Positions 9,401 through 17,602 of a stretch of DNA of 64,000 nt are shown in pieces. Position numbers and translations under genes: made by a program. Each line of letters opens with the position of its first letter. Position 1 is the first letter of the stretch. The stretch covers positions 186,001 to 250,000 of the forward strand of contig NZ_WUMO01000001.1 in NCBI RefSeq assembly GCF_009826975.1, in the 5' to 3' direction. This DNA comes from Flavobacterium sp. HBTb2-11-1 (GTDB lineage Bacteria > Bacteroidota > Bacteroidia > Flavobacteriales > Flavobacteriaceae). Under the pieces are notes generated by a model, which was not told where the DNA came from, did not search any database, and saw only the letters and a program-made list of their open reading frames with translations.

Positions 9401-11481
9401 GATAACGCACCATAATTAAAAATACAGACATCTCCATTTTCTCCTGGATTTGGAGTATTTGTTTTAAACCAGCCAGAAATTGTTCTTGCGGCATTGCCTT
9501 GAGGAATACTGGCAATAGTAGCATCAATATAACTGCCAGTTCCGTTAAAACTATAGGCACTATTGCTGTTTCCAAACCTATCAGTTGTTAAAACAGCACC
9601 TGCAACAGATCCATTTGAGTTATTTCCACTAACGTCATTTGCGTTGCCACTAAAAGGAAAGTAAGCGATCAAGCCATTTGTAGGTATTTTGTCATCAATT
9701 TGAATTGGCTTAATAGTTATACTTATTGCTAATCTTGAAGAGCTTTCACATCCGTTGATTGTTTGCGATGCATAATATGTACCTGTTTGTAAAACAGTTG
9801 ATGAACTTAAAACATTCGACGATATAGGATTAGCATACCACTTAATGTTTGTGCCGCTGGCTACTAAATTGGCAACAGTTGCTCCTTCATCAAATATTTG
9901 TGAATTTGCAATTGGCGGCGCTGTATTATTGTTGCTAATTGTTATACTACTCAAAAAAATACACCCATTAGCATCTCTTACAAGGACATCATAATTTCCG
10001 GCAGATAAACCAGTAAATATATTTGAAGATTGATAAAAAGGGGACGAAATAGAATATTGATAAGGTTTTGTTCCTCCATTTGCGATAATGGTGATACTTC
10101 CGTTATTGCCATTACAAGCATCAACGCTTGTTGCAGTAAAAAAGATAGGATTGGGTTCAGTAATGGTAAACGCAATTATAGTTGTTAATGAAGACGCATC
10201 TGTTGCTTTGCATGTATATGTGCCAGGCGCTAAATCTTTTACTGAAGAACCTGTTCCTCCGTTAGACCATAAATAAGTGTAAGGAGCGGTTCCTCCTCCT
10301 ACAATAGCAGTTGCAGAACCATTGTGCATGCCTAAACAAGTTACATTTACCACATTTATATTAAGACTCAACATATCGGAGCAAGGAACAATTACAGGGA
10401 CATTTTTATTAACAGTTGTACCATCACCTAATTGTCCATCTGCATTATCTCCAAAAGTCCACATAACACCATCAGTACTTACTGCAGTTGTGTAGTACCA
10501 GCCTGCGGTTACTGCCTGCCAGCTTTTTCCACTTCCTATTTGTACAGGTGTAAGGCTGTTTGAATATGTGCCATTTCCTAATTCGTTATGCGAATTATAT
10601 CCCCAGGTCCATAAAGAGCCATCAGTTTTTATTGCAATTGAATGATCTCCCGCCGCGCCTAAAGTTTTCCAATCTGTGGATGTTCCTATTTTTATCGGAA
10701 TAGAGCTATTTATAGTTGTACCGTTTCCTAACTCGCCATAGGTATTCTGTCCCCAAGCCCATAAAGATCCGTCTGTTTTTATAGCAAGGGTATGACTCCC
10801 TCCTCCACAGATTGTCTTCCAGTCAGTATCTGTTCCTACTTTTTTTGGAGAATAACTCTTAGTTGCTGTACCATCTCCTAGCTGTCCATCATCATTTCCT
10901 CCCCAAGTCCATAAACTGCCATCTGTTTTTAAGGCAATTGTGTGAAAATACCCTACCGTTATCGTTTTCCAATCTTTATCTGTTCCAACCTGTGTAGGGA
11001 TGCTGGGATCTGAACTGTTACCATTGCCTAATTGTCCAAAATAATTATCTCCCCAAGCCCATAAAGTTCCATCTTTTTTTAAGGCTACTGTATATTGATT
11101 TCCTGCAGTAATTGTTTGCCAATCAGTAGCAGACCCTATGCGTGTGGGAATACTTTTGTTTACGCTGGTACCGTCTCCTAATTGCCCATATTTATTGTTG
11201 CCCCAAGCCCACAAAGAGCCATCTTTTTTTAAAGCAACTGTATGATTAGTTCCGGTAACTACTGTTTTCCAATCAGTATCTGTTCCGATTTTTTTCGGCG
11301 AAGAATTGTTTAGTAAAGTGCCATCTCCTGATTGCCCATCTTTATTGCTGCCCCAGCTCCACAAACTATTATCTGTTTGTAGAGCAGCATTATAGCTGTA
11401 TCCAGAAGTTACTGTTTGCCAACATTGGGCATTTATTTGTAAAAAAGAGAGAATTAAAATTAAAAGTAAAATTTTCCTCAT
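6433..11481 (-). CDS. Giant T9SS-exported mosaic protein: RCC1, SprB-like, LamG, leucine-rich repeats
   Basis: 1682 residues. Order: signal peptide (1-19, ending INAQ); seven RCC1-type repeats of about 50 residues (20-370) with the motif ALKKDGSLWAWGxN; two SprB-like repeats (about 370-520; PYTYLWSNGG); an Ig-like segment; a LamG/concanavalin-like domain (about 605-810; GLIAYFPFSGNAND ... GEIDDIGIWNRVLTPEE); three blocks of 21-residue leucine-rich repeats (from about 813, 1105 and 1420; LTSLDVSNNTALT); and a T9SS type A sorting domain (about 1597-1682; VYPNPTKGE ... GIYYIYLI). It is probably a cell-surface or secreted adhesin; no catalytic domain is visible. The start at 11481 places the signal peptide first; a longer frame to 11604 would bury it. 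No -7 box was found upstream. Confidence 0.9.
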   Translation of the reverse strand: MRKILLLILILSFLQINAQCWQTVTSGYSYNAALQTDNSLWSWGSNKDGQSGDGTLLNNSSPKKIGTDTDWKTVVTGTNHTVALKKDGSLWAWGNNKYGQLGDGTSVNKSIPTRIGSATDWQTITAGNQYTVALKKDGTLWAWGDNYFGQLGNGNSSDPSIPTQVGTDKDWKTITVGYFHTIALKTDGSLWTWGGNDDGQLGDGTATKSYSPKKVGTDTDWKTICGGGSHTLAIKTDGSLWAWGQNTYGELGNGTTINSSIPIKIGTSTDWKTLGAAGDHSIAIKTDGSLWTWGYNSHNELGNGTYSNSLTPVQIGSGKSWQAVTAGWYYTTAVSTDGVMWTFGDNADGQLGDGTTVNKNVPVIVPCSDMLSLNINVVNVTCLGMHNGSATAIVGGGTAPYTYLWSNGGTGSSVKDLAPGTYTCKATDASSLTTIIAFTITEPNPIFFTATSVDACNGNNGSITIIANGGTKPYQYSISSPFYQSSNIFTGLSAGNYDVLVRDANGCIFLSSITISNNNTAPPIANSQIFDEGATVANLVASGTNIKWYANPISSNVLSSSTVLQTGTYYASQTINGCESSSRLAISITIKPIQIDDKIPTNGLIAYFPFSGNANDVSGNNSNGSVAGAVLTTDRFGNSNSAYSFNGTGSYIDATIASIPQGNAARTISGWFKTNTPNPGENGDVCIFNYGALSRFQRFGLTVYSKGYLETSTGPNAIGDDFYVNNFNYLSNDWYFFAITYNGTKVSLYVNGVFVSEKNVALNTTNNLFRIGRRISGDTTNEYFKGEIDDIGIWNRVLTPEEISALYTPGEQPAYTLIPDPNFEQKLINLGIDRFPLDGKIHTSNINTLTSLDVSKSNISDLTGIQDFVALTDLNCSQNSLTTLNVSKNTALTTLDCNTNRITSLDVSNNIALLNLICYSNQLTSLNVKANTALTKLDSGSNQYTSLDVSSNTALTFLGCNTSQLTRLDVSNNTALNLLDCRENKLTSLDVSQITTLTELYCQSNQLTNLNLSKNKALEFVNCSKNQLTTLDVSVNTSLVGLYTNSNQLTSLNLKNGNNNKLVYLNFTNNPSLTCIQVDDVAYANANWSSKKDLTANFNSNCNDGYTLIPDLNFEKALIAKGTDSGTPDGRVLTSKVASVTELFIMNKSINSLSGIEDFKSIKTLFCDGNQITSIDLSNNIALEDLSIGDNQLTALDVSKNIALKSLYFHNNQLDSINVSKNTALRWLYMTGNKVKDLNVSKNIALVHLTCNSNLLTTLDLSQNTALEDLICDHNQLTELDISKNILLNGLYCNSNKLTVLNTSKNTNLVRIECDSNKITRLDTSNNLLLSGLNCNSNLLTSLDISKNTALDYLKCASNQLINLNLKNGNNTKFINTTMVDNLKNNPKLTCIQVDDVAYANKNWMNAKDSWATYNTTCAVEYVALLDTNFEQRLIDLGIDTDGLNGKITVADATSITSLDLSNSNIKNLTGIEYFTSLTTLDISYNQITSLDVSNNLLLETLNASSNQLTTLDLSKNTRLRIVYVVNNPLVYLNLRNGNNANFILPSNTGKKSASALYTTFLGLTTLSCIQVDDENYSNANWSSIKESTTAYSNTCKSLGIDKSEFSQVIVYPNPTKGEMNIHNIALDKATVYNSLGQLVKSFTLYNTNTENTVDLSGLPKGIYYIYLINGDAASAKKVIIE

Positions 11482-12079
11482 AGAGTAAATATTTGGGTTA
11501 ATTAATTGGTGAGACGAATTTAAATTGAAAAATCTGCTAAAAACAGCAACAAATCGTTTGTTTTGATAAGTCTGTTCATAGATTTTGTCAGAGTAATTGT
11601 GCAATATTCGTTTTAGATTTTTTTACCGAAAGGCATAACGAATAAATTATGTTGTGAAAAATCCCACTTTCAATGAATCACAATGAATTTTTTTGTTTTA
11701 ACCAATTGCAATATTGTTGGTTGAAGCGCAACTTCGAATGGTTTTGAACTAATATTGCAACAATAAGAGTAGTTTTATCTTCCATAAAATATGATTTAGA
11801 GTTAGGCCGCACAAGTATAAGCGATTTATAGGAGTAAACCTTACGTAAAGCCGTAAAGACTATATTTTTTATTGATTTTTTACGGTTCAAACCATTATAA
11901 GTATATTTTTGAATGAATACAATTACATCTATAATGATTTGATAGGTAAATGTTTGCGAATATTATAGATTTCAGTATTTTTCGTCAAAAATTCATAACA
12001 CATTGTTAACAGTTAGTTTTTTGTAACAAAAAAGCATAATTTAGACCCATCTTTTAACTTTACTTATATTTATAGATAC
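11482..12079. other. 598-bp divergent intergenic region
   Basis: Separates the mosaic adhesin and the S8 peptidase. AT-rich. It contains 8-bp inverted arms GCAATATT (11708-11715) and AATATTGC (11751-11758) that enclose a smaller GAAG/CTTC stem. A possible plus-strand promoter is TAATTTAG near 12038. The 70-codon frame at 11678-11890 overlaps the hairpin and resembles nothing known, so it is not called. Confidence 0.5.
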
Positions 12080-13714
12080 ATGAGTCATATAAAACCTCTT
12101 AAATTATCTGCTTTTGCATTGCTTGTTTTAGCAGGATGCAGCGCTACAGTTCAAGCGCAGGTTTCTACTTCAAAGGAGTTTATTACAGCGCCGGCGGCGG
12201 TTGTGAAAAAAGCGCCTCTTAGCGAAAATGAATTAAAAAGATGGAGCCATCTTGATTTAATAAAAGATTCTATTCCAGGAATGAGTGTTGACAAAGCTTA
12301 TGCTGAATTGCTGCAAGGCAAAAAAGGGCAGAAAGTAATTGTAGGAGTTGTAGATTCTGGTGTCGATATCGAGCATGAAGATTTGCAGGGAATGATCTGG
12401 ACAAACAAAAAAGAAATTCCAGGAAACGGAATCGATGATGATAAAAACGGATTTATCGATGACGTTCACGGATGGAACTTCCTTGGAGATGCTGTTCATG
12501 AAAATCTAGAAATGACACGTATCGTAAAAAAAGCTGATGATGGTTCTCCAGAATATAAAGCAGCTTTGGCGCAATACACAGAGAAATATGAAAAAGCTTT
12601 AAAAGATAAACAGCAAGTAGACTTTTTGCTTGAGGTTCATAATACTATTAAAAAAGAGCTTAATAAGTCAACATATAAAATAGAAGACTTAAGTGCAATT
12701 ACTTCTACAGATCCGAAAGTGGCAAGAAGTAAAGCAATTATGACTCAGATTTTTACAAATGCAGGTCCAACTTTTGATCCAGAAGCAGATTTCACAGAAT
12801 ACAAAGAACAAGTTGACGATCAGTTAAACTACAACTTGAACAAAGATTTTGACGGAAGAAAAATCGTTGGTGATAATCCAGAAGACATTAAAAACAATCA
12901 TTATGGTAATAATGTAGTTTTTGGCCCAGATAAAGAAAAAGCACTTCACGGAACACACGTTGCGGGAATTATTGCTCAAATTAGAGGAAATAATTTAGGT
13001 GGAGACGGAGTAGCAACAAACGTTGAAATTTTGACTGTTAGAGCAGTTCCAGATGGAGACGAGTACGATAAAGATATTGCTTTAGCAATTCGTTATGCAG
13101 TAGACAATGGAGCAAAAGTAATCAACGGAAGTTTTGGAAAAAGCTTCTCTCCACACAAACAATGGGTTTACGATGCTATTCAATATGCGGCTAAAAAAGA
13201 CGTTTTAATTGTTCATGCAGCAGGGAATGATGGTTACAATATTGATGAGGCCAAAAACATCAATTATCCAAACGATTCTAAAGACAACGTAAAAGAGTTT
13301 GCAGACAATTTAATTACAATTGGAGCGATTAATAAATCGTATGGTGAAAACGTTGTGGCTCCATTCTCGAACTTCGGAAAAATCAACGTAGACGTTTTTG
13401 CTCCAGGAGAAGAAATCTACGCAACGGTGCCAAACAATAAATACAAATATTTGCAAGGAACATCAATGGCTTCTCCAAATGCGGCAGGTGTTGCAGCATT
13501 AATTCGTTCTTATTATCCAAAATTAAAAGCAGCTCAGGTTAAAAAGATTTTAATGGACTCTGGAGTCGCTCTTCCTTCAATGGTTGTTTTGGGTGAAAGC
13601 GAAAATCCAGGTGAAAGCCCAAAAGCAGTTTCTTCTGTAGAATCATCAAAAACAGCTAAGATGGTAAACGCTTATAATGCTTTATTAATGGCTGAAAAGA
13701 TGTCTAAAAAATAA
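12080..13714 (+). CDS. S8 (subtilisin-like) serine peptidase, lipoprotein
   Basis: 544 residues. The N-terminus has a lipoprotein signal with lipobox LAGC (about 17-20), so it is likely anchored in a membrane facing the periplasm or outside. The catalytic triad is complete: Asp92 in VVDSGVD, His290 in HGTHVAG and Ser462 in GTSMASP; the oxyanion Asn is in HAAGNDG. About 198 residues separate Asp and His, far more than in subtilisin, owing to a charged Lys/Glu-rich insert (about 130-270). There is no T9SS tail. The M1 peptidase start follows 64 bp after the stop with no terminator between, so the two are probably co-transcribed. Confidence 0.94.
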   Translation: MSHIKPLKLSAFALLVLAGCSATVQAQVSTSKEFITAPAAVVKKAPLSENELKRWSHLDLIKDSIPGMSVDKAYAELLQGKKGQKVIVGVVDSGVDIEHEDLQGMIWTNKKEIPGNGIDDDKNGFIDDVHGWNFLGDAVHENLEMTRIVKKADDGSPEYKAALAQYTEKYEKALKDKQQVDFLLEVHNTIKKELNKSTYKIEDLSAITSTDPKVARSKAIMTQIFTNAGPTFDPEADFTEYKEQVDDQLNYNLNKDFDGRKIVGDNPEDIKNNHYGNNVVFGPDKEKALHGTHVAGIIAQIRGNNLGGDGVATNVEILTVRAVPDGDEYDKDIALAIRYAVDNGAKVINGSFGKSFSPHKQWVYDAIQYAAKKDVLIVHAAGNDGYNIDEAKNINYPNDSKDNVKEFADNLITIGAINKSYGENVVAPFSNFGKINVDVFAPGEEIYATVPNNKYKYLQGTSMASPNAAGVAALIRSYYPKLKAAQVKKILMDSGVALPSMVVLGESENPGESPKAVSSVESSKTAKMVNAYNALLMAEKMSKK

Positions 13715-13778
13715 ACAATAATACACTATTAATCCAATGGAAGGGCGAAAGCTCTTCCATTTTCTATTACATATTAAC

Positions 13779-15659
13779 ATGCGAAAAATTATTTTACTTT
13801 CTTTCCTTAGCCTAGGGTTTAATTCGGCTTTTGCACAAAGCGCTCCATATTGGCAGCAGCACGCTGACTATAAAATGGAGGTTTCGATGGATGTAAAAAA
13901 CTATCAGTACAAAGGAAAACAAGAATTGGTTTATACCAACAACTCTTCTGATACTCTAAAAAAGGTTTTCTATCATTTATATCCAAATGCTTTTCAACCA
14001 GGAAGTGAAATGGATGCGCGTCTTCATTTTATTAAAGATCCAGACGGAAGAATGGTAAACAAAGTAAAACAAGCTGACGGAAAAGAAGTAAAACAAAGCC
14101 GTATTGAAACTTTAAAACCTAACGAAATTGGGTATTTAAAAATCACAAACTTCAAACAAGATGGTGTTACTGCTCAAACGAGAGTTTCAGGAACAATCTT
14201 AGAAGTGACTTTAGCTAAACCAATCCTTCCAAATTCTAAAACGACTTTTACATTAGATTTTGACGGACAAGTTCCAGTTCAGATTCGTCGTTCAGGAAGA
14301 AACAATTCTGAAGGAGTTGAACTTTCTATGTCACAATGGTATCCAAAATTAGCAGAATTTGATTTTGAAGGATGGCACGCAGATCCGTACATCGCAAGAG
14401 AATTTCATGGCGTTTGGGGTAATTTTGATGTAAAAATTACAATCGATAAAGATTACACAATTGGTGGTTCAGGATATTTGCAAGACAAAAATTCAATTGG
14501 TCACGGTTACCAAGATGCAGGTGTAACGGTTGCATATCCTAAAAAAGCTAAAACACTTACATGGCATTTTATTGCGCCCAATGTTCACGATTTTACATGG
14601 GCTGCTGACAAGGAATATACACATGATATTGTAAAAGGACCAAATGATGTTGATTTGCATTTCTTCTACAAGAACAACGAAAAAACAACGGCAAACTGGA
14701 AACAATTAGAGCCTTTAATGGTTAAGGTAATGGAATATTACAACCAAAGAGTTGGAGCGTATCCATACAAACAATATTCATTTATTCAAGGTGGAGACGG
14801 TGGAATGGAGTACGCAATGTGTACTTTAATGTTAGGAAACGGAACTCTTGAAGGAATTCTAGGAACTGCAACGCACGAATTAGGACACTCTTGGTTCCAA
14901 CATATTCTGGCTTCAAACGAATCAAAACACCCTTGGATGGATGAAGGTTTTACAACTTACATCGAAGACAGTGCTTTGAATGAATTAAAAGGAGACAAAA
15001 AAGAAGTAAACCCTTTTGCTGGAAATTATAAAGCATATTACAGTTTAGTAAATTCTGGAAAAGAACAGCCACAGACAACTCACGGAGATCGTTATGACGA
15101 AAACCGTCCATACAGTATTTCTTCTTATATCAAAGGAAGTCTTTTTCTTTCTCAGTTAGAATATGTAATTGGGAAAGATAACGTTGATGCAACCTTAAAA
15201 AGATATTTCAACGATTTCAAATTCAAACATCCGACTCCAAACGACATCAAAAGAACAGCTGAAAGAGTTTCAGGAGCTGAGTTGGATTGGTATTTGATTG
15301 ACTGGACACAAACCACTAATACAATTGATTACGGAATTAAAGACGTCGCTGATAATGCAGGAAAAACAACAGTTTCTTTAGAAAGAATTGGAAGAATGCC
15401 AATGCCAATCGATTTAAAAGTGGATTATACAGACGGAACATCTGAAACATTCTATATTCCGTTAAGAATGATGAATTTTGTTAAACCAAATCCAAATCCG
15501 AACGAAAAAAGAACAGTTTTAGAAGATTGGGCTTGGGCACAGCAAAACTATAGTTTTACAATTGACAAAAACAAAACGTCAATCAAAAAAATCACTATCG
15601 ATCCAAGCGGATTAATGGCTGACGTAAAACAAACAAACAATGTTTTTGAAGTGAAATAA
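13779..15659 (+). CDS. M1 family metallopeptidase (gluzincin aminopeptidase)
   Basis: 626 residues. Signal peptide 1-20 (ending SAFAQ), then a beta-rich N-terminal domain and the M1 catalytic domain. The zinc motif HELGH (His366, Glu367, His370) is followed 19 residues later by the third ligand Glu389 in DEGFTTY, as in gluzincins. The substrate loop is GGMEYAM. Predicted periplasmic or exported aminopeptidase removing N-terminal residues. I start at 13779 because it begins the signal peptide; an earlier in-frame ATG at 13737 adds 14 residues before it. It is the second gene after the S8 peptidase; together they would cut proteins and then trim the peptides. Confidence 0.93.
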   Translation: MRKIILLSFLSLGFNSAFAQSAPYWQQHADYKMEVSMDVKNYQYKGKQELVYTNNSSDTLKKVFYHLYPNAFQPGSEMDARLHFIKDPDGRMVNKVKQADGKEVKQSRIETLKPNEIGYLKITNFKQDGVTAQTRVSGTILEVTLAKPILPNSKTTFTLDFDGQVPVQIRRSGRNNSEGVELSMSQWYPKLAEFDFEGWHADPYIAREFHGVWGNFDVKITIDKDYTIGGSGYLQDKNSIGHGYQDAGVTVAYPKKAKTLTWHFIAPNVHDFTWAADKEYTHDIVKGPNDVDLHFFYKNNEKTTANWKQLEPLMVKVMEYYNQRVGAYPYKQYSFIQGGDGGMEYAMCTLMLGNGTLEGILGTATHELGHSWFQHILASNESKHPWMDEGFTTYIEDSALNELKGDKKEVNPFAGNYKAYYSLVNSGKEQPQTTHGDRYDENRPYSISSYIKGSLFLSQLEYVIGKDNVDATLKRYFNDFKFKHPTPNDIKRTAERVSGAELDWYLIDWTQTTNTIDYGIKDVADNAGKTTVSLERIGRMPMPIDLKVDYTDGTSETFYIPLRMMNFVKPNPNPNEKRTVLEDWAWAQQNYSFTIDKNKTSIKKITIDPSGLMADVKQTNNVFEVK

Positions 15660-15677
15660 TATTCAAATTGGAATATA

Positions 15678-15712
15678 AAAAATCCCGTTTAGAATTTCTA
15701 AGCGGGATTTTT
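15678..15712. terminator. Bidirectional terminator
   Basis: Inverted AAAAATCCCG / CGGGATTTTT arms extended by TTAG/CTAA with one wobble pair, between the convergent M1 peptidase and dehydrogenase genes. Confidence 0.88.
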
Positions 15713-15733
15713 GTTTTTTATGGTAATTGAAAT

Positions 15734-16672
15734 TTAACTCAAATGCTCCAGCATATCTTTTGTCATAGTTTCCAAATCAAATTTATGATTCCATCCCCAA
15801 TCTTTTCTTGCTTCAGTATCGTCAATGCTTGCTGGCCAGCTGTCTGCAATTTTCTGACGGAAATCTGGATTGTAGGTAATTTCAAATTCTGGAATATGTT
15901 TTTTAATCTCAGCAGCAATTTCAGTTGGCGTAAAACTCATTGCAGCCAAATTGTATGAAGAATGTATTTTGATTTCTTCAGCTGGTGCTTTCATGATATT
16001 AATTGTTGCATCAATTGCATCATCCATATACATCATTGGCATTTTAGTTTCAGACGATAAAAAGCATTCGTACTTTTTATCGGCAATGGCCTTGTAGAAA
16101 ATATCAACGGCATAATCTGTAGTTCCGCCGCCCGGAGGAGTAGACCAGCTTATTAAGCCTGGGTAACGAATACTGCGAACATCAACGCCATAAACATTAT
16201 GGTAATATTCGCACCATCTTTCGCCAGATTGTTTACTGATTCCGTAAACTGTAGAAGGCTCCATAATGGTATATTGAGGCGTATTTTCTTTTGGAGTTGT
16301 TGGCCCGAAAACAGCAATACTAGAAGGCCAGAAAATTTTCTGAATTTTTTTTGCTTTCGCTAAATTCAAAACATGAAAAAGCGAATTCATATTTAAATCC
16401 CAAGCAAAAGCTGGGTTTTTCTCAGCAGTTGCAGACAAAAGAGCCGCCATCAGATAGACATCTGTGATTTTATGCACTTCAACCAAATGTTCAATCTGAT
16501 TGAAATCTAAAGCATTGACCACTTCAAAAGGGCCTGAATTAACAACATCAGTATTTAATTTTCTAATATCAGAAGCGATAACATTCTCGGTTCCGTATAA
16601 TTTACGCAGTTTTTGCGTCAGTTCTGTTCCAATCTGACCGCAGGCGCCAATGATCAATATTTTAGGATTCAT
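15734..16672 (-). CDS. SDR-type L-threonine 3-dehydrogenase-like / NAD-dependent epimerase
   Basis: 312-residue extended short-chain dehydrogenase. The Rossmann motif GACGQIGTEL is at residues 8-17. The catalytic Ser/Tyr/Lys set is in WPSSIAVFGP, then TVYGISKQSGE (YxxxK). Length and motifs (SIRYPGLISW, PPGGGTTDYAVD, MPMMYMDDAI) agree with the UDP-galactose-epimerase-like L-threonine dehydrogenases described from Flavobacterium, which oxidise threonine to 2-amino-3-ketobutyrate with NAD. That assignment is from family memory; a general epimerase is the alternative. Start at 16672 (MNPKILIIG); the longer frame to 16714 would run through the -7 box at 16695-16702. Confidence 0.85.
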   Translation of the reverse strand: MNPKILIIGACGQIGTELTQKLRKLYGTENVIASDIRKLNTDVVNSGPFEVVNALDFNQIEHLVEVHKITDVYLMAALLSATAEKNPAFAWDLNMNSLFHVLNLAKAKKIQKIFWPSSIAVFGPTTPKENTPQYTIMEPSTVYGISKQSGERWCEYYHNVYGVDVRSIRYPGLISWSTPPGGGTTDYAVDIFYKAIADKKYECFLSSETKMPMMYMDDAIDATINIMKAPAEEIKIHSSYNLAAMSFTPTEIAAEIKKHIPEFEITYNPDFRQKIADSWPASIDDTEARKDWGWNHKFDLETMTKDMLEHLS

Positions 16673-16694
16673 TTCTTGATGATTTTTAGAGACA

Positions 16695-16702
16695 CAAATA
16701 TA
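16695..16702 (-). promoter_or_regulatory. -7 promoter box of the dehydrogenase gene
   Basis: TATATTTG on the minus strand, 23 bp upstream of the start at 16672. It also rules against the longer start. Confidence 0.55.
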
Positions 16703-16964
16703 ACGTTTTCGCAATTACTTGTGCTTTTTTAAAGGATAAATTATAAATTCAATAATTAAAAAGTTTGTTTGTTATATTATTCTCTTTTAAGAGTGTGTCT
16801 TTGTGCCTTTTTGAGAATCCTTGAAAAAGCGCTATTTTATTGGAAAACCATCAAATGAAATATTTCTGATTAATTACCCGAATCGCCATTAAAACACAAA
16901 AAAATAACCTTGATTTATAGAATCTTTAGCAAAAAACAGAATTCATAATTGTAAATTTACTTCG

Positions 16965-16972
16965 TAACTTTG
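16965..16972 (+). promoter_or_regulatory. -7 promoter box of the lipoprotein-mfd operon
   Basis: TAACTTTG, a full TAnnTTTG match, 22 bp before the ATG at 16994. Confidence 0.55.
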
Positions 16973-16993
16973 CAGTCTAACTATATTTTATCA

Positions 16994-17602
16994 ATGAAAT
17001 ACCCAATATCTCTTTTTCTGCTTTTGACAACAGTGTTATTTTCTTGCCAAAATGAAAATGAAAAACGCCTTGCAGAAAATGCAAAAGAAGCGAAAAAGAA
17101 AGAAGCTATTTTTAATAATATAAATAAAGGCTGGACTTTTCTAGATGAGCCGATTAATGAAATCTCAGAATCGCAATTGAATTCTTGGACGGAGTGGCGT
17201 GAATTTATGAAAGAAATTGGAGAAAAGCCTAGAAAGACAATTGGTGCATTTCAGAAAAAATCGGCAGCTATTTCTAGAAAAGCAATGGCTCTAAATAACA
17301 ATATTCCAGCTCAGTTTAACCAGCCTCAAATCAAAAGCCGTATTTCTATTTTGATTACTAAAATTAGAATGCTGGATTTGTTCATCCATTTAAATAAAAT
17401 TCCAGACGATAAAGTGGTTTTTCTAATACAGGAAATCAATAAAGAACTGATTTCGTTGGAAAGACAAATGGATAAAATTGTCGAAAAAGCCAAAATCCCG
17501 AAAGAAGAAGGAGAAGAAGATTTCCTTAGAATGTTAGATACAACACGTGCGATTCCGAATTCGGCGCCGCCAATAGATCCAAATATACCGAAAGTTGAGT
17601 AA
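16994..17602 (+). CDS. Predicted lipoprotein, unknown function
   Basis: 202 residues. Lipoprotein signal with lipobox LFSC (Cys about residue 18), then a Lys/Glu-rich stretch and mostly helical charged sequence. No known domain recognised. The start at 16994 sets the signal peptide; the in-frame ATG at 16970 lies inside the -7 box. Its stop (17600-17602) overlaps the mfd start by 8 bases, so the two are probably translationally coupled, although a lipoprotein has no obvious role in transcription-coupled repair. Confidence 0.82.
   Translation: MKYPISLFLLLTTVLFSCQNENEKRLAENAKEAKKKEAIFNNINKGWTFLDEPINEISESQLNSWTEWREFMKEIGEKPRKTIGAFQKKSAAISRKAMALNNNIPAQFNQPQIKSRISILITKIRMLDLFIHLNKIPDDKVVFLIQEINKELISLERQMDKIVEKAKIPKEEGEEDFLRMLDTTRAIPNSAPPIDPNIPKVE

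Larger units (their letters stand above)
16673..16993. other. Divergent intergenic region before the lipoprotein-mfd pair
   Basis: 321 bp, AT-rich. It has -7 boxes at both ends, a CTCTTTTAAGAG palindrome near 16780 and a single remnant of the GTGTCTTTGTGCC-type repeat near 16794-16813. Nothing else is recognised. Confidence 0.5.

Noticed and set aside
11678-11890. 70-codon minus-strand open frame in the adhesin-S8 gap
   Set aside because: It overlaps a hairpin, has a basic low-complexity start and no family resemblance; more likely chance.
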